From: Planktothrix rubescens CCAP 1459/22
GTDB lineage: Bacteria; Cyanobacteriota; Cyanobacteriia; Cyanobacteriales; Microcoleaceae
Direction of reading: 5' to 3'
DNA: 64,000 nt
NCBI GenBank assembly: GCA_904830895.1
Contig: LR882958.1
Coordinates: 800,001 to 864,000 of the forward strand
Under the pieces are notes generated by a model that was not told the origin of the DNA, did not search any database, and saw only the letters and a list, made by a program, of their open reading frames with translations. This document shows, piece by piece, positions 43,763 through 54,460 of the stretch. Position 1 is the stretch's first letter. Each line of letters starts with the position of its first letter. Position numbers and translations under genes: made by a program.

Positions 43763-45685
43763 TTATTTCAGTAAGCGTTGGCGAGCAGTCATCCGCCAAG
43801 CCAGCAATTCAGGTAAACGCCAGGTAACACCATTAGATTTTTGATCTAATTCGTCCTGTTCTAAGGCCGTTTTCCAAAACGCTAAGGCTTGTTTATGACG
43901 GTTTTGGGCTTCTAAAACCTGAGCTAAAAGATAGTAAGCCACCACATTAGATTCTTTTAATTCTAAGGATTGACGTAACTCAACTTCAGCCTGTTTTGGA
44001 TTATTTTCTAGGAAATAAGCCCAGCCTAAATTCTTATATAAGGCGGCTCGGATTCCTTTATCCTTAACTTGTACCAAGGTTTTTTCTAATTTATCAATAG
44101 CTTCCTCGGTTTTGCCATCTAAAATTTCCAATCGTGCTAAATTATTCACCGCCGCCTGTGCTGCGCGGTTATTATCCACATCGACTAGAATTTGATAATG
44201 TTTTCTGGCTTCTTCAAACTGATCGAGCTTTTCATAGGTCGAACCTAAATTATAATGACCTGCACTTAAAGCCGAATGATAGCGAATTGCTTGCAATAAA
44301 TTGATTTTAGCCGATTGAAACTCCCCTTCTAAGTAGTGTTTATAACCCAGTTCATTAAAGGATTTACCCATTAACTGATACCAGACGGCTTTTCTGAAGT
44401 TACTATTAACCGTGTAAGCCATAGGAGCGCTAAAATTAGTTGTTTCTAACAGCGATCGCTCAACTAAAAATTCTAAGGAAGTCTGGACTTCGGCTTCAGT
44501 TTCCGAGAGAATTAAATCCGTTGCTAACTCACTCAAGGTTGCCGCTTTTTGATTTACTGCCAACCAACAGACTAAACGAATTTCTAGGTCGGACAATTCC
44601 TGTTCTGCTCGCAGGGATTGACGTACCAATTCTTCAATAACCAAGGTATTTTGCTTGATTAATTTCGTCAGATTTCTAATTGTAAAATCAGGAATCTTAG
44701 CCGCCCATAATTTTAAAATTAAGGGGTTGCCACCACATAAATGAATCAATTCTGATAGGAATTTTTCATCTAAATAGAGGGATTCTTGACCGGATAAAAC
44801 CATTTGTTGAGAGTCTTGTTCCGATAACCCAGTTAACTGTACTGAGGTTTTAGACGCGAACTGTTGCCACGAAAGCGGAAATTCCCAACCGATTAATAAA
44901 ACACTGCTACGATGGGAAGACTCACTAATCTGTTGAAATAAAGATTCATAACTTTTGAAAGCCGCATCTTTACTCCCGAGTTGTGAGATATATTCTATCT
45001 CATCAATTACTAACAAATACCGAGAATCCGATAAGGTTTTCAACAATTGGGCGATTTGTTCCGAATCATCCCAACCTAAAGGGGCTTGAGATTGTTCAGG
45101 AAAAGTTGAGGCGATAAACTCACTCGGAGAAGGTTTATCTCGGAGTGAGCGCCAAATCACTTTGTCAAAGTCCGGGGCAATTTCCTGAACTAATTTAACC
45201 GCCAAAGCCGTTTTCCCAATACCGCCCATGCCCTCCAACATCATCAGGTGAGCACGTTCGGTGACTAATCCTTGTTTTAAGGTAGCCATAGCTTCCAAAC
45301 GGCCATAAAAGGCTGCCAATTTGGGTGCATTCCCCCAATCGATTTGAACATTACTACTGAAACCTTGGGGGTCAAGGCTACTCATCGACCGCTTTTTGCG
45401 ACCGGATTGACCATTGATTTGGCCCCCTTGATTAGTACCATCGGTTTGATATTCTGACAGTAACTTTTGCTGCAATTTTGCTAATTTTCCCGGCCCTGCA
45501 CCGCTAATATTTAGTTTCCTATAAACCTCACCCAAGCGTTTCTGCAAGGCATCCTTGCGAACCCCTAATTGCTTAGAAATCGCAGTCATCGGTTCTCCTT
45601 GGATTGCCCGCGCCATCACTTCGAGTTCATTGTCGGAAATTCCAACTCTCGTAGCTACAGTCTTTAAAAATTCTCTCGGTACCAT
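43763..45685 (-). CDS. STAND-type regulator: HTH, NB-ARC ATPase, TPR
   Basis: 640 residues. Residues ~15-62 form a LuxR-like helix-turn-helix (DNELEVMARAIQGEPMTAIS, then RLGEVYRKLNI). A linker leads to an NB-ARC ATPase with FYGRLEAMATLKQ, Walker A GMGGIGKT (152-159), Walker B YLLVIDEIEYI and sensor GGNPLILKLWA. The C-terminal ~190 residues are TPR repeats (HYNLGSTYEKLDQFEEARKHY, YKNLGWAYFLENNPKQAEVEL). Such proteins are signalling hubs of the apoptosis-like/inflammasome-type class. It converges with the FHA-CHAT gene; together they could be a sensor and an effector, but this is inference. The final part of the gene ends in MTARQRLLK. Confidence 0.93.
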   Translation of the reverse strand: MVPREFLKTVATRVGISDNELEVMARAIQGEPMTAISKQLGVRKDALQKRLGEVYRKLNISGAGPGKLAKLQQKLLSEYQTDGTNQGGQINGQSGRKKRSMSSLDPQGFSSNVQIDWGNAPKLAAFYGRLEAMATLKQGLVTERAHLMMLEGMGGIGKTALAVKLVQEIAPDFDKVIWRSLRDKPSPSEFIASTFPEQSQAPLGWDDSEQIAQLLKTLSDSRYLLVIDEIEYISQLGSKDAAFKSYESLFQQISESSHRSSVLLIGWEFPLSWQQFASKTSVQLTGLSEQDSQQMVLSGQESLYLDEKFLSELIHLCGGNPLILKLWAAKIPDFTIRNLTKLIKQNTLVIEELVRQSLRAEQELSDLEIRLVCWLAVNQKAATLSELATDLILSETEAEVQTSLEFLVERSLLETTNFSAPMAYTVNSNFRKAVWYQLMGKSFNELGYKHYLEGEFQSAKINLLQAIRYHSALSAGHYNLGSTYEKLDQFEEARKHYQILVDVDNNRAAQAAVNNLARLEILDGKTEEAIDKLEKTLVQVKDKGIRAALYKNLGWAYFLENNPKQAEVELRQSLELKESNVVAYYLLAQVLEAQNRHKQALAFWKTALEQDELDQKSNGVTWRLPELLAWRMTARQRLLK

Positions 45686-46602
45686 ATCAAATTTAACCTA
45701 ATAAATCAACTGTGAATTCAATATTGATGCTCAATTCTAATTCTGTCAATAGGTGTTAATTTCTATTGATTTCTATTCAGAATCAAGGATCAATCCCATC
45801 TGATCTTCGGTGAAGGTACAACCCAGCTATAACAATTTTCAGTTATACATCAGAGTCGGCTCCACCCCTTCAAAAATCGCTCAGTTCTAGCTTGAGCAAT
45901 TAGTCCAAGAAACTAAAAACCTCTAATTTTTGATTTTATCATACATTCTCGGTTTTATGAGTTATTTTTTGCAATTTTGGGTTTCCCCCCCTCTACTGCT
46001 GAAAACCAGGTTGACACCGAATCCGCTTTTGATCTGCGAAGACCCTACCTAGACCAATTTTAAGTCTAGCAGGGAGAACAGTCTTAGGGTGAAAATGAGA
46101 ACTTGGGATGATTTTGGGAATAATCGTTTGTAATCAGATAGGTGCTTCTAGGTTAAAAGTGAACGACATTGACCGTCCTAAATTATAGGGTAGGAAAAAT
46201 TTTGGACAACAGAGTTGAGCAACATTTTGGCAAAAGATCGGATTAGACAATTGACCTAAATCAAAATTTATTAAACTAGAATCTTGCCTCAAAATGAGTA
46301 ACCCCAGAGAATCTAAATTGAATCTTTAAATTGTTCTCAATGTCAAAAAAATGATGCTAAGATTTACCAATATTTCCAAAATCAAGAAAAATATGGTGAT
46401 TAATCGTACCCACCCTCAAGATCCCCACCATTTAAGGACAGAAACCCTTGAACCTTGCTCCTCGCCTCAAAACTTAGCACAAGTCAGAAAAGTAAAACTA
46501 TTAGCAACAGGAAAATACTTGCCCAAAAATAAGGAGGGTGGCTTTGAATTTATTCAACGCCGAGATCCCTCCTAAGCAGAAGTCAATGAGTTTTCAAACT
46601 GA
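45686..46602. other. 917-bp gene-poor interval with one doubtful small ORF
   Basis: This stretch between the STAND gene and the RTX gene's repeat holds no convincing gene. A frame at 46351-46575 (+) encodes 74 residues (MMLRFTNISK to RRDPS) without a strong ribosome binding site, recognisable domain or conserved neighbour; VKLLATGKYLPKN within it recalls the start of a ketoacyl-ACP synthase III-like protein but is too short to support that. The upstream half probably contains the STAND promoter, which I could not define. No tRNA or clear terminator was seen. Confidence 0.4.
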
Positions 46603-46739
46603 TATAGCAGGGAACACCGGAACAGCCCCCCAAACCCCCCGTGCACGGGGGGCTTGGGGGCAGGGAACAGGGGGGAAATACTTCACCGTCTGGGTTCTAA
46701 GATCCGTCAGGTGTCCTAACTGCCTTGGCGGTTGCTATA
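46603..46739 (-). repeat. Dispersed TATAGCA-ended element, copy E
   Basis: A 137-bp copy in reverse orientation, from TATAGCAGGGAACACCGGAA to TGCCTTGGCGGTTGCTATA. It contains the CCCCCCGTGCACGGGGGG palindrome and CTTCACCGTCTGG found in copy C. It ends 12 bp before the stop codon of the RTX gene. Confidence 0.78.
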
Positions 46740-46751
46740 ACTAATAACTGA

Positions 46752-49700
46752 TTAAAACACTTGGGACTCAAAGGCTCCGATATCAATAATGTTATTGATG
46801 ATCCGGTTAAAGCCTGCCCCCCGTTGATCAAATTGTCCAGGGTCAGTATAGGGGGCAATAAAGCTATTACTTCCCTTGTTAATAGCAAGACTGGTACTAG
46901 CTAGAGCCAAGGTTGGTGTAGTGCCGCCGTTATTTTGTAAGGGACTGAGTAAGGGATCGATTGGGGCGATCGTACTGCCGACAATATCATTTTTAACCCC
47001 ATCTACTAAACCCTCTCCCCCAGTTCCGTTTCCAATTAGGTTATTGCCGCCACTCTTGAAGGCAAATTCAATGGAGGCTCCCACGTCCGGGTCAAGGGGG
47101 GAGGTATTACTGGCAATAATTGTGTTTTTCAGGTTGGCTACCCCCCCAATATTCCTTACCCCGCCACTGTTTCCGCTCGCATTATTGAAGGCAATTGTGC
47201 TATTAGTAATCGTCAAGTCCGCAACGGAGTTAAATATTCCTCCGCCGATGTTGCCTTGATTGTTAGCAATCGTACTATTAATAATTTGGACTTGACCATC
47301 AATCACAATAATTCCACCACCGTTACTGCCTTTATTATTGCTGATGGTGCTGTTTTGAATGATAAGTTGGCCAGAGTTGGCGATCGCCCCCCCATTATTC
47401 GCCTGGTTTGCATCTAGCCAACTATCGATCACCTTCACGTTACTGGTAGAAGACGTAATATTAATCGCCCCGCCCCGACTTCCTGTGGTGGTACTACTGG
47501 TATTGGGTATAGTTCCGGCGGGGAAACCATTGGTCAGTTTCAAGTCCTCAAAAGTCACATTCCCACCATTAACAGTGAAAACATTGTAGTCCCCCCCCGT
47601 ATCTCGACGAATAGTCAGCTTATCGGCTCCTGGCCCATCAAAAATTACATCGCTACCGATACCGGGTAAAGCCCCTGCCAGATTAATCACCCCAGAAGCG
47701 GCTTTGTCAACAAAGGTAATCGTATCTTCTCCGGGTAGAATTCCAGCATTGAGAATCGCCTGACGTAATGAACCTTCTAGGGTGGCATAGTCTTCGGGGG
47801 CTTGACTCTTAGTATCCCCTAGTTGAGTCACGGCGGTATCATTGGCCAGAATCGTCACCTGTGCCGTATTTTCTTTGGGATTAATCTTATAGTTCCCGTC
47901 CGCTAAGACTAGGGTTAAAGATTCATCAGCTTCGGCTTGGACATCATTAATGGGAGTCAAGATGATATCCATACTGGCTTGATTGTTGGGAAGGGTAACA
48001 GTAGCGGTGGAGTTACCTGTGACCGCTACGGTTTGACCCGTTGAGGTGCTCAGGGTATAGTCCGCCGGGCTAATTTTATCGGGTTCTAGGGTGAGGTTGA
48101 TGGTTAAATCCCCAAAGGTATCCGGGGCGCGACTAATCCGATAAATACCGTTTTTGGGCTGTTCATTGGGGACTTTTGTGGTGACAGGTTCCGTGGCTAT
48201 TGCTTCTACCGTGGTTAAACTGAGGGTGGCTTTGTCGTCATCTTTGATGGTAACGGTACTGGTAGGGATATTATTTCCATCTTGTCCGTTTTTGTTAAAA
48301 TTGGCAAAGGAGAGTCCAAAGCTGCGGTCAGGTTGCACCAGGGTGTTCCCGATAATACCAAGGGGGACAATTTGTTTGTCTTGGTTAATAGCAAATTGAA
48401 TTCTTTGTGGCCCTGGTGTAAAGTCCGTATTAGCGATCGCGGTATCACTGGTAAATACCACATCCACACTAGAGGTTTGAGTAATATCTCCTGAGCGAAG
48501 CACCTGAACTTCATTAAACAGGTTCGTGATGTCTCCTTCATCTAAGCTGTAGTTATTCTGGGTAAAGTTATAGGTTGGTGGGGAATCATCATCTTCAATG
48601 ATTAGAGCCGCCTGCGGGACTGTGGTTCCAGATTGTCCATCGTTATCGAAGCCAGAAAAGGACAGAACTACAGTTTCGGTAGATTCGGATATTTGATCCC
48701 CTTTAATCGTAACTGGTATCGTTTTGCTAATTTCTCCCGGTGCAAATTGCACAGGGATGGTACTCGGAGTAAAATCCTCTCCCGGGGTCGCTCCATTTTG
48801 GGCAGCCGGGTTTAAGTCCACCGTCACCGAGGAGTTAATATCAACCTTTCCTGAGCGAATAATAGTAATTTCACTGTAGGTAATATCATTATTCCCTTCC
48901 CGAATCCGATAAGTATTAGTGGTGAAGTCGTAGGTCGGAACATTATCATCATCAATCACCAGTAACTCTGAGGTGGGATGGATATTTCCCACTAAAGCCC
49001 CTAGGGGGGGATTGAGGGAGAGATTCAGGGTTCGGTTTTGATTGGGTGTGAGGTTGCCCAGAATAGTGATCGGGACGGTTTGGGTGATTTGTCCCGGGGT
49101 GAAGTTCACGGTGATTGGCCCGGGAACAAAATCTACATTGGGGATAGCATTGACCCCAGTGACATTGACTGAGACGGAGGAGTTGACATTAATATCCCCA
49201 GAACGATCAATTTCTACCAGTTGGGTAATATTAGTTGAGTTACCTTCAAGGGTTTTGAATAGGGGTTCTTTGAAATCATAAGTAGTGGGGCCATCGTCGT
49301 CATTAATAATTAAGTTGGTTGTAGGATAAAGGGTTCCAGCCTGTCCGATGGGTAGAAAACCGTCCGGTGCAAAAGAGAGGATAATTATTTCTGAAGGTTC
49401 AATAACATCATCACCAATGATCGGGATTTGGAAGGTATTCTCGGTCTGACCGGGGGCAAATTGGAGGACGATTTCCGTGGGTTCAACATCAACTCCAGGT
49501 GTTCCGCCATTCTGTCCGGCGGGGGTGAGGAGAATCTTGACACTTGATTGCTGACTGGTATCAAAAGTACGATTAACCGTAATAGTAGCTTGCCCAGGAT
49601 TGCCAGGATCACCCTCAAAGATGGAAAATTTAGATTGACTAAAGTTATAAACCGGGGGTTTGGGCGGGAGATCTTCGCTCTGGATACTGGCTACGGCGGT

Positions 49701-51107
49701 GGATTGTTGAGGATTAGCGGTGTATAAAAAGCCGGATTCTCTTAAGGTGATATCGATAGTTAGGGGGTCTTCTTCAAATTTATCGTTGTTGATCGGGGCG
49801 AGTTTGAGGGTGGCGATGGTACTATTTGCTGGGAAGGAAACGCTACCCCCTGTATTCGTAAAGGTTTCGTTATCAATAACGGTATAGTTTTCCCCTAGTT
49901 TTGCTGTTCCTCCAACGGTGAAGTTAACGTTAATGGGTAGGTCGAGGGAACCTCCCGCCCGTGTAAAGGTATAAACAAAGTTTTCTTGGCTATTTTCCAG
50001 AATAGTAGAGGGAGCAACCGACAGACTAATCGCGGAGGGAAAGGGCCCGATGGGAAAAACGATCGGCGGTTTTGAATCTACGGGCGGGACAGTTCCCTGT
50101 GAACTACTATCATTGTCTTGTAGGGTAATAACAATTGCCTGAGATTCTCCTAGGGTAGCTCCTCCCGTGGGATTGGCTAGGGTTAATTTAAAGATTTCAT
50201 TCGGTTCGGCTTCCCGATCATCAATAACGGTGAGGGGAATAGGAACAATTTTGAAAGTTTCGTAAGGTTTGAAAATGACTTCTATGGGTTCTACGCTAAC
50301 GTCACTAGCCGTGGCGGTATCGAGTTGTAGTTCCAGTTTGGCACTTACCGTATTAAAGGGAGAACCTGCTCGTTGAACGTTGACAAATAGGGCTGGTGTT
50401 TCGCCTTCTTTGACTACCAAGGAATTATTATTGGTAAACTCAATAACGGGTGTAAGGCTTTCGATTGATTGGGTAAAGTTGGCTTGATTATTAAGGGTTG
50501 TAGCTTGAGTTTCCTGAATAATAATTAGTTTTTGATTGCTGATCTTATCTTCAGTTACGGTATCATTTCCCACTTGAACAAACCGCAAATCAGCAAATTT
50601 TAATTCCTTAGTTAATCCAATTAAATCGACTCCAACTCTAAAATCAGTAATACTATCAACTTCAGTATCTATCAGTTCTCGACCAATTACAAATACATCG
50701 GAACCTCCGCCTCCGGTGAGTTCATTTTTCCCGCTTCCGCTATAAAGTAGGTCGTTTCCTCTATCTCCAAATAGTTGATCATTTCCACTACTATCAAATA
50801 GGGTATCGTTACCCTGTCCACCATAAAGGAGGTCGTCACCGTCACCGCCATTGAGTTGATCATCCCCATTATTGCCATAGGCAATATCATTCCCTGCTTC
50901 TCCTTCGAGGGTATCATTTCCCAGATCCCCAAACATCAGATCATTCCCATTACCCCCAGACAGTAAATCCTGATCCTGACCTCCATTTAGAGTATCGTTT
51001 TCGCCTAATCCATTCAGGGTATCGTTTCCAGCAAATCCTAAGATTTCATCGGGTTCGGGTGTCCCAGCTAGGAAATCATCGCTCGCGGTGCCAATAAGTT
51101 GTGCCAT
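46752..51107 (-). CDS. Large RTX / Calx-beta / beta-helix surface or secreted protein
   Basis: 1451 residues, no signal peptide, acidic. Residues ~20-150 are calcium-binding RTX nonapeptides (GGxGxDxLx; for example GGNGNDLMFGDLGNDTLEG), followed by SITDFRVGVDLIGL, a domain common after RTX arrays. Residues ~230-1090 hold about seven Calx-beta-type repeats (each with V.R.G....SV and DD or NDD at the end). Residues ~1100-1451 form a right-handed beta-helix with SLRQAI near its start and DIGAFESQVF at the end, as in choice-of-anchor proteins. RTX proteins are usually exported by type I systems, whose signal is C-terminal; here the RTX block is N-terminal, which is unusual. No exporter gene is nearby. 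An adhesin or matrix role is inferred. Confidence 0.9.
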   Translation of the reverse strand: MAQLIGTASDDFLAGTPEPDEILGFAGNDTLNGLGENDTLNGGQDQDLLSGGNGNDLMFGDLGNDTLEGEAGNDIAYGNNGDDQLNGGDGDDLLYGGQGNDTLFDSSGNDQLFGDRGNDLLYSGSGKNELTGGGGSDVFVIGRELIDTEVDSITDFRVGVDLIGLTKELKFADLRFVQVGNDTVTEDKISNQKLIIIQETQATTLNNQANFTQSIESLTPVIEFTNNNSLVVKEGETPALFVNVQRAGSPFNTVSAKLELQLDTATASDVSVEPIEVIFKPYETFKIVPIPLTVIDDREAEPNEIFKLTLANPTGGATLGESQAIVITLQDNDSSSQGTVPPVDSKPPIVFPIGPFPSAISLSVAPSTILENSQENFVYTFTRAGGSLDLPINVNFTVGGTAKLGENYTVIDNETFTNTGGSVSFPANSTIATLKLAPINNDKFEEDPLTIDITLRESGFLYTANPQQSTAVASIQSEDLPPKPPVYNFSQSKFSIFEGDPGNPGQATITVNRTFDTSQQSSVKILLTPAGQNGGTPGVDVEPTEIVLQFAPGQTENTFQIPIIGDDVIEPSEIIILSFAPDGFLPIGQAGTLYPTTNLIINDDDGPTTYDFKEPLFKTLEGNSTNITQLVEIDRSGDINVNSSVSVNVTGVNAIPNVDFVPGPITVNFTPGQITQTVPITILGNLTPNQNRTLNLSLNPPLGALVGNIHPTSELLVIDDDNVPTYDFTTNTYRIREGNNDITYSEITIIRSGKVDINSSVTVDLNPAAQNGATPGEDFTPSTIPVQFAPGEISKTIPVTIKGDQISESTETVVLSFSGFDNDGQSGTTVPQAALIIEDDDSPPTYNFTQNNYSLDEGDITNLFNEVQVLRSGDITQTSSVDVVFTSDTAIANTDFTPGPQRIQFAINQDKQIVPLGIIGNTLVQPDRSFGLSFANFNKNGQDGNNIPTSTVTIKDDDKATLSLTTVEAIATEPVTTKVPNEQPKNGIYRISRAPDTFGDLTINLTLEPDKISPADYTLSTSTGQTVAVTGNSTATVTLPNNQASMDIILTPINDVQAEADESLTLVLADGNYKINPKENTAQVTILANDTAVTQLGDTKSQAPEDYATLEGSLRQAILNAGILPGEDTITFVDKAASGVINLAGALPGIGSDVIFDGPGADKLTIRRDTGGDYNVFTVNGGNVTFEDLKLTNGFPAGTIPNTSSTTTGSRGGAINITSSTSNVKVIDSWLDANQANNGGAIANSGQLIIQNSTISNNKGSNGGGIIVIDGQVQIINSTIANNQGNIGGGIFNSVADLTITNSTIAFNNASGNSGGVRNIGGVANLKNTIIASNTSPLDPDVGASIEFAFKSGGNNLIGNGTGGEGLVDGVKNDIVGSTIAPIDPLLSPLQNNGGTTPTLALASTSLAINKGSNSFIAPYTDPGQFDQRGAGFNRIINNIIDIGAFESQVF

Positions 51108-51507
51108 ATCTAAAAATCTAATTTAAGTGAGCAATTGATTTTAGGCTTTAACTGGGTCAAGTATCATTTTTCTGTATTTCATGATACAAAATACGAATTA
51201 ACTCCAGTCTGGTGCATCCTGTCCCTAGGTTAGTGAGTCCTGTGCTGAAATATTTCCCTCTAATAGAAATTTTGTTAACACTACAGAGCTTACCCATAAG
51301 TGCCATCTTTGTTAACAAATCTCAATATTGCAATGATTAGCGGTTAGTCGTTTAGTTGCCTCCCATCTTCCTCGATCTGTAACGAACTGTAAAGATTATC
51401 CCCAAAACCGTTAAACTTCGTTGCGGGATCATACAGTGTGGCAAAAGACGTGATACCTTCTACCTAGTGACGAAAAAACACAGTTAAGCGTAAAGGGAGA
51501 AAAACCT
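51108..51507. other. 400-bp divergent intergenic region
   Basis: Separates the start of the RTX gene (minus) from the 65-aa gene (plus), so it should hold promoters for both. I see no RNA gene, repeat or clear -10/-35 pair. A good ribosome binding site (AAAGGGAG, near 51494) precedes the 65-aa gene. Confidence 0.5.
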
Positions 51508-51705
51508 GTGAAGTTAGAGATGGGATACTCAACGGTTTCTGATCAGCAAGGCGTAAGTGCCTATGTGGCAGATTTACAACTGCACATGACGTTACAAGCT
51601 CGTAATTTAGTTCCCAACCTGACGATAGCTCGTGATTCTCGTGAGCAAATGCTACAACAAACTCAGGCGGACTTGGAAAAATTTGTTTCTCGCCAAACTC
51701 TCTAG
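51508..51705 (+). CDS. 65-aa protein of unknown function
   Basis: Begins at GTG (51508), with AAAGGGAG at good Shine-Dalgarno distance; translation gives MKLEMGYSTVSDQQGVSAYV. The product is small, soluble and helical, with a Gln-rich second half (REQMLQQTQADLEKFVSRQTL). The ribosome binding site and clean frame support a real gene. I recognise no family, and it lies alone between an RTX gene and an SGNH-hydrolase gene. Confidence 0.6.
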   Translation: MKLEMGYSTVSDQQGVSAYVADLQLHMTLQARNLVPNLTIARDSREQMLQQTQADLEKFVSRQTL

Positions 51706-51725
51706 TCGGTTTGGAATATCCGCGT

Positions 51726-52697
51726 TTAGATAAGTTGGGGGATTTCGATTGACTGATCTGGAGGGAGAACCTCTGATATTAGGTTATTGCGGATGGAGAT
51801 TAAATCGCAATAATCGAAATCCTGTTGTCCTAATGTTTTTAGGGTGATTTTTTCTAGGGTATCTCCAGGTTTAACTTTATAGGAAACCCAACGGTAGGAC
51901 TGTCCATTTAAGGGAAGTTCTGATGATTTTTGTAACCATTTTTGATAGTTATGATCTCGATTTTTGGATAGGCGAGACTCGGTTTGTTTGAGGGCAAATT
52001 GCCAAACTTTGTAACCTTCTGGACTCAGGTGTAAACCATCGGTTGTTAATTCAGAGCGGATATTTCCCTGGGTATTGGTAAATCGTTGATGAAAGTCTAA
52101 ATAGATGCTTCCCTGGTCGTTAACTTGTTGGGCTAACTTTTGATTTAGTTCTTTAATTAAAGAATTTGGAATCGAAAAACTTAGAGTTTCTGTTGGTAAT
52201 TGAGTCGGAAAAATAGATTGAACTAAAATTTGAGTTTCAGGATAATTTTTTTGTAAATAATCTAAGATTTTTTGATGGTTTTCTAATATCTCTACAACGG
52301 GAACTTGCCTTTTTAAATCATTAATTCCAGCTAAAATATAAATATTATTAGGATTATTCTTAGCAAAAATATCCAGACGTTTTAAAATTCCGCTTGTCGT
52401 ATCTCCTGAAATCCCTTGATTTAACCATAATGCTTCCGATGGTAATAAATTATTAGGAAACCACATACTTAGGGAATCTCCTAATAAAATATTCAGACGA
52501 GATGAATCAGAATTTTTGGCAATTTTATCTTGGATTAAATCAGATTCTTGCTTTAATATATCCAGCCAATCTTGATAATTTGGCTGATCAATTTCATCAT
52601 CTAAATTAGTATAAATTTGACTTTTATGCAGAGCAAAAAGTCGCTTTTGGTACATTGCAATGCCAGTTTTTGGAATCATAAAATAATCATTCATCAT
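51726..52697 (-). CDS. SGNH/GDSL-type hydrolase with C-terminal LysM domain
   Basis: 323 residues. The four SGNH blocks are visible: GDS with Ser75 (LLGDSLSMW), GISGDTT, GINDLK (Asn of block III) and DGLHLSPEGY with Asp/His near 231-234. Residues ~272-320 form a LysM module (SYKVKPGDTLEKITLKTLGQ). The combination suggests an esterase or acetylhydrolase acting on a peptidoglycan- or glycan-bound substrate. There is no signal peptide; the N-terminal ~60 residues are charged and helical, so export is uncertain. Start choice among the clustered ATGs is uncertain. Confidence 0.87.
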   Translation of the reverse strand: MMNDYFMIPKTGIAMYQKRLFALHKSQIYTNLDDEIDQPNYQDWLDILKQESDLIQDKIAKNSDSSRLNILLGDSLSMWFPNNLLPSEALWLNQGISGDTTSGILKRLDIFAKNNPNNIYILAGINDLKRQVPVVEILENHQKILDYLQKNYPETQILVQSIFPTQLPTETLSFSIPNSLIKELNQKLAQQVNDQGSIYLDFHQRFTNTQGNIRSELTTDGLHLSPEGYKVWQFALKQTESRLSKNRDHNYQKWLQKSSELPLNGQSYRWVSYKVKPGDTLEKITLKTLGQQDFDYCDLISIRNNLISEVLPPDQSIEIPQLI

Positions 52698-52975
52698 TCA
52701 TCATTCATCAGTTATCAGTTATCAGTTATCAGTCATCAGTCATCAGTCATCAGTTATTAGTTATTAGTTATTATAGTAAATAATTGATTTTGATTTGTCA
52801 GTTAACAGTTGTCATTGAATAACTATTTTTAAGTTAACTGCTTATTGTAGTTAACTTAAAACAGTTAAGAACCAGTTTATAATCGGTGATTTTCAACTTA
52901 AATAAATTATTAACCTGGCAACTGATAACTGGTAACTGATAACTGGTAACTGATAACTGATAACTGATAACTGAT
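52686..52975. repeat. Paired short-period repeats that can form a long hairpin
   Basis: Left block of CATCATTCATCAGTTATCAG-type heptamers (52686-52765) and right block of ACTGATAACTGGTAACTGAT units (52919-52973), largely reverse complementary. The middle (52800-52910) also contains AGTTAACTG-type units. It lies between petH and the SGNH-hydrolase gene. Confidence 0.82.
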
Positions 52976-54235
<1,260 letters not shown>

Positions 54236-54460
54236 TCACTTGCCAGTTTTTTTAACGTGCGATGGACAGAAACAGTTAAATATTACTTTTCCCTCTCAAA
54301 CTGGCTTGAGGGCCGTCACTGTTGTCAATTTGCACTTTGCACTATTTTACAGCTTAGTGTTCATCGGCTAATCGGAATTAATCACAGTTTGGGAGAAGCG
54401 TGCTTTGAAAATTTGTGCCACAATACATTCGGCCTATTGCTTGAAACTGGATATTTTTTG

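Noticed and set aside
46351-46575. 74-aa frame with a KAS III-like start (VKLLATGKYLPKN)
   Set aside because: Too short for any thiolase-fold enzyme and lacks all other motifs; reported only inside the gene-poor interval.
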